Both the position numbers and the translations under genes were made by a program. The notes below the pieces were generated by a model, which did not search any database, was not told the origin of the DNA, and saw nothing but the letters and a program-made list of their open reading frames with translations. A stretch of 64,000 nt of DNA from positions 41,783,578-41,847,577 of the forward strand of contig NC_084793.1 of NCBI RefSeq assembly GCF_963169125.1, written 5' to 3'. This DNA is from Humulus lupulus. Its lineage: Eukaryota > Streptophyta > Magnoliopsida > Rosales > Cannabaceae. Shown here in pieces: positions 53,634-64,000 of the stretch (position 1 is the stretch's first letter; each line of letters starts with the position of its first letter).

Positions 53634-56248
53634 TGCAAGACCTGTGGGGAGGATAAAGACCCATCGACAATGATCTGCTAGCTCAACTACTCGAGGATGA
53701 AGAACAACCCTTGACATTGATACCCGTTATTCCCTTTTCTCGTATTAATCCAAACACTTCCCCAGTCTTGACCCGAAACTTGGCTCACACCAAAACCAAG
53801 GCCCAGAAAAGAAAAACCCACGACACTTCCCATCAACCTACTACTACGACTGATGCTCCCTCGACCAGTGGTCGAGATGAAAATGCTCCCAATCCAAACA
53901 TCCAAAGACATGCCCGCCCTCGACACGCTATTCAGCCAGATGTCGAGTGGCATGTAGTCTCTGAAAGTAGGGTGACGGTCAGAATGATTGCGAACTACTT
54001 AAGGAAATATAGTCTGCCAGGGGTGACCCTAGTCAAGCCCAACCCAGACCAAAGGGCTAATCTTCCTGGGGGCGTCTATAGCGCCTGGTCGCGGTTTCAT
54101 ATTGAGGCAGGGTCCACCTTGCCTCTTCACCCATTCTTTCAGGGGGTGTCCAACTATTTTGGAGTTGCCCCCTTTCAAATAACCCCAAATGGATATAGGA
54201 TTCTTGCTACACTCTATATCCTATATAGCCAGAAAAAATGGCTCGTGCCATCGCCTCATGAGGTCAACTATCTGTTCGACCTTAAATCTAACCCCAACCA
54301 TGAAGGCACGGGGTTCTTCCACCTTTGTCATCAGGAAACTGGACGCACTTTCCTGACTGACACTACCCACATCTCAAACGTGGGGAGGTACTATCAAGAG
54401 TACTTCCTTACGGTTGAACTGGTCGCTGACAACCTAGCTTTCGCACGAGGAGGTAAAACTTTCGTATCACTGGCTGACTTCTTCACTTAGTGTTTTCCTC
54501 CACAATGTCTTAAAATTTTGATGTCTTCCAGGCCCGTGGCTGCGATCAAACCCAACTCTGGGAATGGAGTCAAGATTGGCACTCTTAGCCAGCATGTCAG
54601 ATGCTGAGAAGAGTGTCAAGAATGTGGTTACATAGGCTAACCTTAGGTTGGTTGGCCTCTGGGCCCCTCAATCGAATACGAGGGGGCCTTCGGCAGGGAG
54701 TACTCGCGCCGAAGAGGAACCCGAGCAGCAACCTCAAGCGTCTCCTCCACGGAGGAGGCCGACTGGGGTTACAATCAGGGAACCTGCTATCACTCCTCGA
54801 GTAGAGAGGCCCTCGGTCCCCTTAGGGAAAGGAAAGCAGAAGGCCACTGAGTCTGCCGACATCTCAACAACTCATCGGATGACAACGGTATAGTAATTTC
54901 GCTTTTAAACAATTTTCCAATTCCCTGTCATCTATTCGACGGGGACGACAATTTTAAATATGCTCCACACTTAGGGCCAGACTTCTTTGTGTCAAAGAAT
55001 GAGTGTAAGACTAGTAGAGTTTGTAGTGTAGCGATCAGTAATAATAGCTCGGGCATTGGACTTTGCAATCCTTCTTTGTTTCTTTTTCTAATGTAATGTG
55101 TTTGGCTATTCATGCTATCTCATTGTTTGACTTTGTTCTTGTTTTTCAGGCATGGACTCCACTAATGTGTTCGACCTTTACAGCACCCCAGAGGCTGTTG
55201 CTGCCCCTCCAAGCAAGAAGAAAAACAGTAAGAGACATACTGGGGAGAGTAGCAAAGAGCCTCAGGCGAAGAAGGCCCGGAATGCAGGCCCTTCAGAGGA
55301 TGGGCCCTCTACCACCGCGAGTCTGCCTTCCCCCCACGAGCAGCAGACTCCATCTGCTGCGGCCGGGTCGACTCCTTCTCCCGATGCCCCATCTGACCAA
55401 CCTCAACAGGAGGACCCTGCCTCAACTAGGAACTTAATGGTTGGTCGCGCCTTTAAGCTGATCAAGGAAAGGGTCGCCAAAATAGTGAAGCACGAACACT
55501 GCCGAGAGGCAATGGCGGCTACGGAGACGATGGGCGTTGACCCAATTCTGAACCGAGCCCTGAATGAGTTCACTAGTGTAAGTTGTTTCCTTTTATGAAA
55601 TCAGGTCTTCGGTAATTTACTGTTTGTCTAATTTTTGTTCTGAATGCAAGCCATGCTAACCCTTACAGCCGGCCGCATCTGCCTGGGTGCAGTCACCGAG
55701 CAGGCCAGGACCTCAGATTAACGGCACGAGGACGAACTCAAAGCTGCTGAGGCCAGACATGCTGATCAGCTGGCGGTGGTGACTGCGGAGAAAGCCCAAC
55801 TGGCTAAGGAATTGGAGGAGAAGCTGAAGTCTCTGGAAAAAGCCCGCGAGCTGAGGGACCAATACAAGGAGTCCAACCGCTCCAACTATAAAGTGGCTAA
55901 GCAGCTGGAGCTAGACTTGATCGCGAGCAGGCTAGAAACAAGAGACTTGGAGGACCGAGCTAAGGACTTGGAGAAGACTAATGCTGCCAACTTAGAGAGG
56001 TACAAAAATGCCACCCTGAGGTGCTTCTATGATTTCTGGAAGCACAATCAGGTGCCAATTTTGACTATCTTCCTGAGAACGTGAGGGAGGCTGAGGTGGC
56101 TTGCTGTGCGGCTCAACTGGCTGAAGAAGAAGGATCGAGGGTCCTTGCTTCCCCCGAAATCTCGCTGGCCGCCGGGATGGAGGGTGCAGACAATGAAGCT
56201 GTCGATCAGAACCTTCCCCAGGATCATCCAGCTCCTCAAGCTCCTTAG
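53634..56248 (+). pseudogene. aORF of copy 2, four exons, damaged
   Basis: Exons align with copy 1: about 53634-54452, 54532 to about 54895, 55150-55577, then about 55650-56248. Exon 1 has the same conserved domain (MIANYLRKYSLPGV, LPLHPFFQGVSNYFGVAPFQ, HEVNYLFDLKSNP). Damage: a TAA eight codons after the presumed ATG at 53634, a TAG in exon 2 (near 54633), a frameshift at the end of exon 2, an acceptor changed from AG to AA before exon 4 (55648-55649), a TAA near 55717 and a frameshift near 56053. The coiled coil and FYDFWKHNQ block remain. Confidence 0.72.
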
Positions 56249-56893
56249 TTTTTTTCCTTTTATATTTCTTTTTTAATTACATGACCTACGGGTCGTGATG
56301 TAAAGACAATATAATTTTTCTTTGGTTTACTGCACGGGCAGCTTTTACTTTCATTTTGAACAATTACATCCAAGCAGTTACTGCTTGCGGTGTAAAAGGA
56401 TCGCTTTGATATTAGAATATATTTGCATATTATTATAACATCTAAATGTTCGCATGACCGAACTTAGCATAGCACTTTGGTTTGATTTAACAAAATATCA
56501 AAATTTTGAAAAATACTCTAAGTGCCCTAGCATGCTTTCACTTATTCGTGTGTTTACATACCTTTTAACGATATGCTTTGCTTACTTGTACCTTGTATGC
56601 CCCCCAAGTGATCGGGGAGCTTTAGGTCCTCAGTCACTTGCCTTGACCAGAACCTGCCCGAAGGTTACTTCTTGTAGCAATGCGATTAGAATTATAATAC
56701 AGCAAAACAACACACATAATGAGAAAATACTTGTAATAAATACAATACTTGGCAAGAAATGAATGGCTGAGCACAGCCCCTTTTATTCTCATAGTAAATG
56801 GACTAAACATGTCTTTACGAGTGATCAATAAGATCTTACACAAAACTTGTAAAAAGTAAAATTTATACAAGCCAATTCTTTAAGAAGAATTGT
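56249..56893. other. region between aORF and integrase, copy 2
   Basis: Non-coding, collinear with 32907-33607. It includes the internal polypurine tract at 56598-56610, followed on the plus strand by AAGTGATCGGGGAG and GTCACTT, which pair. Confidence 0.6.
56598..56610 (-). promoter_or_regulatory. internal polypurine tract, copy 2
   Basis: On the minus strand CACTTGGGGGGCA, identical to copy 1 and element 3. Confidence 0.6.
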
Positions 56894-58719
56894 TCATTGA
56901 TAATACTTGCGCAGGTGTTCTCCATTCCAATATCGAGGAACGAGATCTCTGTTTAAGCGTGCAAGTTTATAAGTGCCTGGGCGAAGGACTTCATCAATCT
57001 GGTAAGGCCCTTCCCAATTTGACTCTAGTACTCCAGCAGCTTGGTCGCGGGTGTCAAGAAAAATTCTTCAGAGTACAAGGTCACCAACATTGAACTTTCT
57101 TTCTCGAACTTTGGAGTTGAAGTACCGAGCAACCTTCTACTGGTATGCAGCTACTCGGAGTTGGGCTTGTTCACACCTTTCATCAATTGAGTCCAAGGAT
57201 TCCATCAGTAGCTGGCTGTTAGAATCCTGGTCGTATGTTAATCTGCGGTGAGAGGGTGGATCCAACTCAACAGGCAACATGGCTTCATACCCATATGCCA
57301 AGGAAAACGGGGTATGACCTGTTGCTGTTCGGTGGGAAGTTCTGTACGACCAGAGGACTTCAGGCACTGTTCTGGCCTTGCTCCCTTAGCTTCTTTGAGT
57401 CTTTTCTTCAGTGTATCCTTCAGCATTTTATTAACTGCCTTGACTTGCCCATTCACCTGGGGATGAGCGACTGAAGAAATGCTTTTAATAATATCGTGAC
57501 GTTTGCAGAAGTCTGTGAATAGATCACTGTCGAACTGGGTGCCGTTATCTGAGACTATCTTCTTCGGCAATCCATAGCGACAGATGATTTTTTTTACTAC
57601 GAAGTCAAGCACTTTCTTCGTCGTTATGGTCGCGAGTGGCTCAGCTTCGGCCCATTTGGTGAAGTAGTCGATGGCAACCACTGTGTACTTTACACCACCT
57701 TTCCCCGTAGGCAAAGATTCGATTAGATCTATTCCCCAAACCGCGAAGGGCCATGGACTCTGCATCTACTTTAACTCATTGGGAGCTACTCGCGGGATCT
57801 TAGAAAATCTTTGACACTTGTCACATTTTCGCACGAACTCCATGGAGTCTTCATTCATTGTTGGCCAGAAATATCCCTGCCTTAGGATATTTTTCAACAG
57901 GCTTTGCCCCCCAGCGTGGTCCCCGCAAAAACCTTCGTGTACCTCCTTCATCAACTCTTTGGCTTTCTCCTTTCTAATACACCCGAGAAGTGGTAGTGAG
58001 TATCCCCTTCGGTACAGGATTCCATCGACCAGGGTATACCTAGCAGCTTGCCGCTGAAGGGTCCTAGCTTTGTTTCTGTCTGTTGGTAGCACGCCGCTTG
58101 ATAAATACTCTACATATGGCACCATCCATGTATCTGTCATCTGGATGACTAAAGTGGTTTCTGTTGCTTGGATGCTAGGTGCGGGTAGTCGCTCGACTGG
58201 CACTATGTTCAGAGTATCAGCATCCTTTTCACTTGCCAACTTTGCCAAAGCGTCTGCATTGGAATTCTGATCACGCGGCACTTGCTGGAGAGTGTATCTG
58301 TTGAACTGGGCTAACATATCCTTTGCTTTGTTCAGATAGGCGACCATCTTTAATCCTCGCGCTTGATACTCTCCCAAGATCTGATTCACGACTAGTTGAG
58401 AATCACTATAAATGTCAAGCGCTTTTATGTTCATATCCTTGGCTAACCGCAGTCCAGCGTGCAGTGCTTCATATTCAGCCTCATTGTTAGAGGCAGTGAA
58501 GTCAAATCTTAATGCACAGTGAAATCGATGCCCTTCCATCATTATCAATATCACCTCTGCTCCTGCGTGGGATTTGTTAGATGATCCGTCGGTGAACAAT
58601 TTCCACGAGGGTGCTTGGATTTGAAATTTAGGCTCGCTAGGCTCCTCAATCTGCTCGCCACATGCGGGCTCTGTGAACTTAGCGATGAAGTCAGCTAAGG
58701 CTTGTCCCTTTATCGCTGC
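56894..58719 (-). pseudogene. second RNase H and integrase, copy 2
   Basis: RNase H: LFTDGSSNKSHAGAE, NNEAEYEALHAGLRLA, IYSDSQLVVNQ and NADALAKLAS. Integrase: HEGFCGDHAGG, CDKCQRFS, a TAG near 57766, WGIDLIESLPTG, SDNGTQF and VKAVNK, where the family has VEAVNK, so the catalytic Glu is Lys. A frameshift near 57365 precedes LWSYRTSHRTATGHTPF, a stop follows RVAAYQ, and the C-terminal GPYQIDEV region ends at 56894. Confidence 0.85.
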
Positions 58720-60308
58720 TCATGGCAGGTAAGATATGTCGAATTGCCCGAGCTCGACTGCCCACTTTAGTAATCTTCCGACAGCCTCTGGCTTTTGCAG
58801 AACTTGCCGAAGAGGCTGGTCGGTCATTACCGTAATTAGATGGGCTTGGAAGTAAGGCAGCAGCTTCCTAGAGGCCAAAACTAAGCAGTAGGCTAACCTT
58901 TCAATGGGGGGATATCTCAATTCTGCTCCGATCAGCCTTTTGCTTACGTAATAGACAACGTTTTGCACATCTTCCTATTCTCTCACCAAAACGACACTAG
59001 CAGCGTAATCTGTGATTGCCAGGTAGATGAACAAAGTCTCTTTAACGACCAGCTTCGATAGAATGGGCGGCTGCGCCATATGCGCTTTCAGTGCTTGAAA
59101 GGCCTATTCGCACTCATCTGTCCATCCAAATTTCTTATTGCCTCTGAGTAGATTGAAAAATGGAGCACACTTGTCCGTTGATTTTGAAATAAATCTACTA
59201 AGGGTGTTAATTATCCCAGTCAGACCTTGGACATCCTTAATCTTCACTGGCGACTTCATCTCGATCAGGGCTTTTATCTTCTCGGGATTAGCTTCAATTC
59301 CTCTTGAGTTAACTATGAATCCAAAGAACTTCCTTGATCCAACTCTGAAGGAACATTTAAGGGGATTCAGCTTCATCCTATATTTATTAAGGACGTTGAA
59401 GCATTCCTGCAAATCCCTTACATAACCTTCTGCCTTCTTCGACTTAACCAGCATGTCGTTGACGTAAACCTCCATGTTTGCCCCGATCAGCTCCTTAAAC
59501 ATGTGGTTGACGAGTCTCTGGTAAGTCGCACCAGCGTTTTTCAAACCAAAGGGCATCACCTTGTAACAGTAGAGCCCTGTATCGTTTCGAAAGCTAGTGT
59601 GATCCTCATCAGGGGGATGCATAATGCAACCATGAATGAGAGGATCTCGTGTCCTGCAGTGGCATCGACCATCTGGTCGATCCTTGGGAGTGGGAAACAG
59701 TCTTTGGGGCAGGCTTTATTGAGGTCTGTAAAATCCATGCACGTACGACACTTGCCATTCGGCTTGGGCACGAGTACGGGATTGGAAACCCATGATGGAT
59801 AAAATGACACCCTAATGAACCCATTCTCCTTCAGTTTCTCGACTTCTTACTTCAAAGCTTTCGATTGGTCTTTGTCGAGCAGCCTTCTTTTCTGCTGCAC
59901 AGGTGGAAAGCTTTTGTCAATGTTTAGGACATGGCTGATGATTCAAGGATCTATCCTAACCATGTCTTTATGCGACCAGGCAAAGACGTCCTGGTTCTTT
60001 TTTAAGAACTCCACCAGTGCTTGTTTTGTTGTTGTCTCTAAGTTTTTACCGACTTTCACAACTCTAGTCGGATTTCCCTCATCGAGTTGGACTTCTTCAA
60101 GGTCCTCGATGGGGCCTACTTCTTCTTCGAAATCCCCAAAGCGAGGATCTAAGTCTCTATCCTCTCTTTGGGCAACGTCCTATTTGGTGAGATTATCACC
60201 TGAGCGGGCTTGAACATCAGATGCCATTTGCAACTCTTTTTCGGTGGCATCCCTCGATACACCCTTTTTTGCCTTGGTGATCGAGGCGTTGTAGCATTCT
60301 CTCGCCTC
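58720..60308 (-). pseudogene. reverse transcriptase and first RNase H, copy 2, catalytically dead
   Basis: Motif A is destroyed: after HEILSFM a deletion of about 25 bp removes the Asp-containing AYSGYN block and shifts the frame (about 59622). Motif C reads MEVYVNDMLV, so the first Asp of YVDD is Asn. Further stops lie near 59850 and 59940. The frame ends with TGA at 58720 (LP*AA), and a TAG at 60180-60182 lies upstream (LTK*DVAQ). Both stops match copy 1 in position. Confidence 0.88.
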
Positions 60309-60803
60309 TCACTGGTTTCCCAGTACGCATCCTACTCCTGCGTCTGTTGGGAATTTCATGGCAAGGTGCCATACAGAAGTGACAGCTCGAAGGTCAACCA
60401 GAATAGGTCTCCCTATCAAGGCATTATACGTCGAAGGACAATCAACCACTATAAAAGTGGTGAGTAATGTCCTGTTAGCAGGTGCAGTACCTGTTGTGAC
60501 TGGGACTCTAATCGACCCTACTGGGGCGAGCCCTTCTCTGGAAAAACCATAAATGGTTTGGTTGCATGGCTTTAGGTCCTTGATGGACAATTTCATCCTT
60601 TCCAGCGAGGAATTATACAGGATGTTGACCGAACTTCCTGTATCGACCAACACCTTTTTCACCATCATATTTGCGATTTGGACATCCACGACCAGCGGAT
60701 TGGAGTGTGGGAATCGCTCATGCTGGGCGTCATCATCAGAGAAGGTGATCGGTTCCTCCTCTGTTCGAGCCTTTTTGGGTGCACGATCCTCAACACTCAT
60801 CAT
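60309..60803 (-). pseudogene. protease of copy 2
   Basis: Aspartic protease with MMVKKVLVDTGSSVNILY (intact DTGS) and VVDCPSTYNALIGRPIL, followed by a stop after GCVLGNQ at 60309. It closely matches copy 1. Confidence 0.85.
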
Positions 60804-62421
60804 CTCGATGTCCTGACCATGGCGTAGGGTTCAAGCATATCATTCCCTCTCTTTTCCACTATCTCCTGCAAGATGTAGGCCTCCGCAGATGGTGAGTAGG
60901 GTACCTGCCACGGGAGCTGGCTGTAAAGGTGGCGAGCGCTGGCATGCAGGCGCTGACTCGTTGCCACCTTGAGCCTCTCGCTGATAACCTCCCACGGCTC
61001 ATACATATCTTCTTAAGTGTCCCTGTCTTATCAGGAACTCAATCTCGTCCTTTAGCTGGTTAGACTCATTGGTGTCGTGCCCGTAGTCGTTATGATAACA
61101 ACAGAACTTTGTTGAATCTCTCTTGGAGATATCTTTTCTTATAGGCGCGGGTCGCCTGTAGGGCACGCTCAAGCTGGTTGCTTGAAAAACCTTGGCTCAG
61201 CTTTCGACAAAGGCGGTGTAATTGGTGAATTTCGGTTCATACCGATTATTTTTGGGGCGCTTACTCTCGGAGGTCGAGGGTTCGCCATTCGCCCGCTTTC
61301 CACCATTTTTACCATTGCCATTCCCTTTGCCTTTGTCGTTGCCATTGGGCTTAGACCCGTTGCCGGCTTTGGCGGGTTTTTCTTTGGACCCCTTGTCTTT
61401 TGCAGGCGATTTGCCTTCGTTGGAAATCGCGTCCTCGAGCTTGATGTACCGATCAGCTCGATCTAAAAAATCCTGGGTAGTGTTAACCCCATGCTTCCTA
61501 AGGCTACTCCAGAGAGGAGAATGGTGCCTAACCCCAGCGGTTAGGGCCATCATCTTGCCTTCATCGCCCACAGTCTTGGCTCCTGCTGTGGCTCGCATGA
61601 AGCGCTGAACATACTCCTTCAAAGGCTCCCCTTCTTTCTGGCGTATCTTGACCAGTTGGTTTTCCTCGGTGGGGTGCACTCATCCCGCATAGAATTGTCC
61701 GTAAAAATCCTTCACGAACATTTCCCAGGATACTATACTTGCAGGAGGGAACTTAAAGAACCACTCATGAGCGGCATCAGAAAGGGTCGCTGGGAAGATA
61801 CTGCACGAGCGTCTTCAGATACTTTCTGAATGTCCATCTGTATCTCAAATTTGTTTTCATGAGATACCGTGTCTCCATACCCGTCAAAGTTTGGCAGAGT
61901 CGGCATCTTGAACTTGCTGGGGGTTTCTGCCACAGTAATCCTTTGTACGAAAGGGGTGCCTCTCCTCCAATCGAACTCGATATGCGATGTCAGCACCGGA
62001 CCAGCTGTTGTACAGCTTGGTTCAGGGCATCAATTTGAGCCTGAACAGCTTCAGGAATTGCTGGGGCCTCTGGTGCCGGGGGAATCTACTCATCATGCCT
62101 TTCTCGGAAATCGTTGAGTACATCCCTCAAGTCATCATCTCTTCACCGTTGCTTACTGGCTCCGAGCCGGCTAAAGACATTTTGTCTGGGCTGCCCCCCA
62201 GCATTATGTCCTGCTTGTCGGTCTTCTCTAAGTGGGGGGCTTCTGCCTCCACCTCTCTCCTCGTTTCTCTGACCAGCATTCCCTCTGCCTGAGTCGACCT
62301 CATTGTAGCCGTGGCCATCTCTGAACCTTGACTGACTATGGTGGGACCGACTGTTTCCTCTGTTGCCTCCTTGGGCTGGAACTTCCCAAGCGTTAGGGGG
62401 AGGCCTGCGCTGGTCGGTGGG
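60804..62421 (-). pseudogene. gag of copy 2, N-terminus lost
   Basis: Capsid and linker pieces match copy 1 (PSKFKMPTLPNFDGYGD, YVQRFMRATAGAKTVGDEGK, DFLDRADRYIKLEDAI) in several frames. The frame breaks near 61690, 61810 and 62000. There is no 173-bp duplication. The gene is cut at 62421, within the Arg/Asn-rich N-terminal region, by the Tekay-like element. Confidence 0.8.
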
Positions 62422-62442
62422 TGTAATGCCCTGAATTCTCCG

Positions 62443-62534
62443 TTATAATAACAGTTATCAATCTACCATTGGAGTAAGTATCTGCCTTTGATAGAATTCT
62501 CTTATAATAACAGTTATCAATCTACCATTGGAGT
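62443..62534. repeat. 59-bp-offset tandem duplication in integrase
   Basis: TTATAATAACAGTTATCAAT occurs at 62443 and 62502, with the copies extending through CATTGGAGT. The spacer AAGTATCTGCCTTTGATAG is normal integrase sequence, so a short integrase block was copied at the junction. Confidence 0.85.
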
Positions 62535-63174
62535 GGCACCTTATGAGATGTTGTATGGTAGGAAGTGCAGATCTCCCATTCATTGGGATGAGACAAGTGA
62601 AAGGAGATACTTAGGTCCTGAGGCAGTTCAGAGGACCAGTGAGGCTATTGAGAAGATTAGAGCTCGGATGCTCGCTTCTCAGAGTAGACAGAAGAGCTAT
62701 GCAGATCCCAAGCATAAGAACGTGGAGTTCTAGGTAGGAGACTATGTTTTCCTCAGAGTCTCGCCATGGAAACGGGTGAGAAGGTTTGGGAAGAAAGGCA
62801 AACTTAGTCCTAGATTTGTAGGTCCATTTGAGATCCTGGAGAGGATTGGTCAGGTGGCTTACAGATTGGCCTTGCCTCCAGCGTTGTCTGCCGTGCATAA
62901 TGTGTTCCATGTATCAGATCTTTGGAGGTATGTATCTGATGTGGGCCATATTTTGAGTTATGAGGATCTGGAGTTTGAGCCAGATCTCTCCTTTGAAGAG
63001 CAGCCAGTTCAGATACTTGACAGAAAGGACAAGGTCCTCAGGAACAAGACGATACCTTTGGTTAAGGTATTGTGGAGGAACAGCAAGGTCGAGGAGGCGA
63101 CCTGGGAGCTAGAGTCAGATATGCAGAGTCAGTATCCTGAGCTGTTCAGGTATATTTCGAGGACGAAATTTTAG
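62488..63174 (+). pseudogene. integrase C-terminus with chromodomain, Tekay-like element 2
   Basis: IEFSYNNSYQSTIGVAPYEM through GRKCRSPIHWDET, a TAG after KHKNVEF (near 62731), then RFVGPFEILERIGQVAYRL and the chromodomain-like VLWRNSKVEEATWELESDM. It is closely related to the integrase end of the element at 12.4 kb, but its LTR start differs. Confidence 0.88.
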
Positions 63175-63189
63175 TAAGGACGGGATAGT
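63175..63189 (+). promoter_or_regulatory. polypurine tract, Tekay-like element 2
   Basis: AAGGACGGGATAGT directly precedes the LTR start TGTAATGCCCC. Confidence 0.75.
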
Positions 63190-64000
63190 TGTAATGCCCC
63201 GAATTCTCCGTTATGGTTTAATGACGGGAATAGTTGGCCGGGAGGGCCGTAATTGTTTAATTATGCCATTAAATGAATTTATGCATGTTTATGTGAATTA
63301 TATTATAATATGATGATATATGCATGCATGTGGGTCCACATTTATAATATTATGCTATTTTGATAATTTGGCCCATTGAGGGTAATTTGTGTATTTGGGT
63401 GCATGATGTGATTTGTGAATGAGATTCCATTATTATGGAGATATATTCAAGTTATTCGGCATGAGACGGTCATTTTTAGTGGATTAGCGGTTTTGTCATA
63501 ACGGGGTCAGTTTTGGGGTAATAGAAATGTTTATTTGATGATAAATTGGGAATATTTGAGATCAGGGTGAAATTCTGGAAGTTTTGACTATAATGTCCTC
63601 GGGGGTGTTTTCGGGACCCCGAGCATTAGGTTTTATTTGAGGTTACTTAAGCTTGAAGTAGCTGTCAGATAGAATGTACGATAAGAAAACCTCTCGTTCT
63701 CCTTCGTTAGTTCATTTTTGTCACCCGAAGCATATTTGAAGAAATCTTGAGTTCTAGGAGTCAGAATCAAGTGAGGATCGAGGCATAGCGATCCTAGGAA
63801 AGATTAGAAGCTTCTTGACCGAAGGATTTGACAGAAAACAACCTAATCGAAGGTAATCTAAGTTTAAAGTTTTGAGTTTTTAGAGTTTCTAAGCTTTGAA
63901 TTGGACTTTGTGAATTGTTGAGTTTTTGATTCGTTTGAACCTTGGGTTTTAAGGGTTTTGGTGCATTGGGAAGTTTGGGAACCTTGTTTTGATGATTGGG
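63190..64000 (+). repeat. 3' LTR of Tekay-like element 2, incomplete
   Basis: It starts TGTAATGCCCCGAATTC and runs off the window. It is non-coding. The first 25 bases repeat those at 62422 with one difference. Confidence 0.85.

Larger units (their letters stand above)
52196..62421 (-). mobile_element. Tat-lineage retrotransposon, copy 2, 5' end missing
   Basis: Same organisation as copy 1 but diverged: 3' LTR (52196-52781), tract, antisense aORF on the plus strand, integrase to gag on the minus strand. The 5' LTR and gag N-terminus are absent because the Tekay-like element at 62422 begins inside gag. It sits within the antisense-gene region of element 3. RT has lost catalytic residues in two motifs. 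Confidence 0.88.
62422..64000 (+). mobile_element. Tekay-like element 2, internally deleted, continues past the window
   Basis: It begins with 25 bp of LTR start (TGTAATGCCCTGAATTCTC...) that jumps straight into the integrase coding sequence, and continues through chromodomain, polypurine tract and a 3' LTR start (63190). Gag, protease, RT, RNase H and most of integrase are missing. The sequence before it, GTGGG, may be one copy of the target duplication. Confidence 0.82.

Overview
The window looks like repeat-rich intergenic DNA from a plant nuclear genome, most likely a eudicot. It is AT-rich and contains nested plant transposons: CACTA elements with subterminal repeats, Ty3/gypsy elements of the chromovirus (Tekay-like) and Tat lineages, and a MULE-type foldback element. 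The species cannot be named from the sequence. I recognise one probable host gene, a small 8-cysteine lipid-transfer-like protein at 4.05-4.61 kb.

Layout. 1-2656 is the 3' part of a CACTA element (A) with a decayed spliced accessory gene. 2.87-3.56 kb holds a gag remnant. The lipid-transfer gene follows, then AT-rich spacer with a foldback element. CACTA element B spans 6725-21228 with a CAT target duplication on both sides. Inside B lies a nearly complete but multiply broken Tekay-like chromovirus on the minus strand (10286-19367, AAGAT duplication), plus a 415-bp MULE foldback element (20221-20635, 9-bp duplication). 21.2-24.4 kb is unassigned LTR-like DNA ending in a primer-binding-site-like motif. 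CACTA element C (24.45 to about 27.0 kb) carries a decayed Ulp1-like protease gene on the minus strand. T-rich leader-like DNA and a 3'-end-like region of another gypsy element follow, at 27.0-28.83 kb.

The right half is dominated by three Tat-lineage elements. Copy 1 (28828-40668, minus) is full length with two 591-bp LTRs. Copy 2 (52196-62421, minus) is a related element that lacks its 5' end within this window. Element 3 (about 42.06-52.2 kb, plus) has a tandem-repeat-bearing LTR, an RT core replaced by inserted DNA, and is cut by copy 2. Each carries an extra gene (aORF) antisense to gag-pol near its 3' end. In copies 1 and 2 the aORF is spliced and has its own TATA box. A second, deleted Tekay-like element (62422 to the window end, plus) is joined to copy 2.

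No element here looks autonomous. Pol frames carry stops, frameshifts or lost catalytic residues, many of them explicable by C-to-T or G-to-A change. The most unusual signals are: two in-frame stops at homologous sites in Tat copies 1 and 2; a second polypurine tract between integrase and aORF in all three Tat elements; a tandem duplication that copied a target/LTR junction; and a 5' LTR fused directly to integrase.
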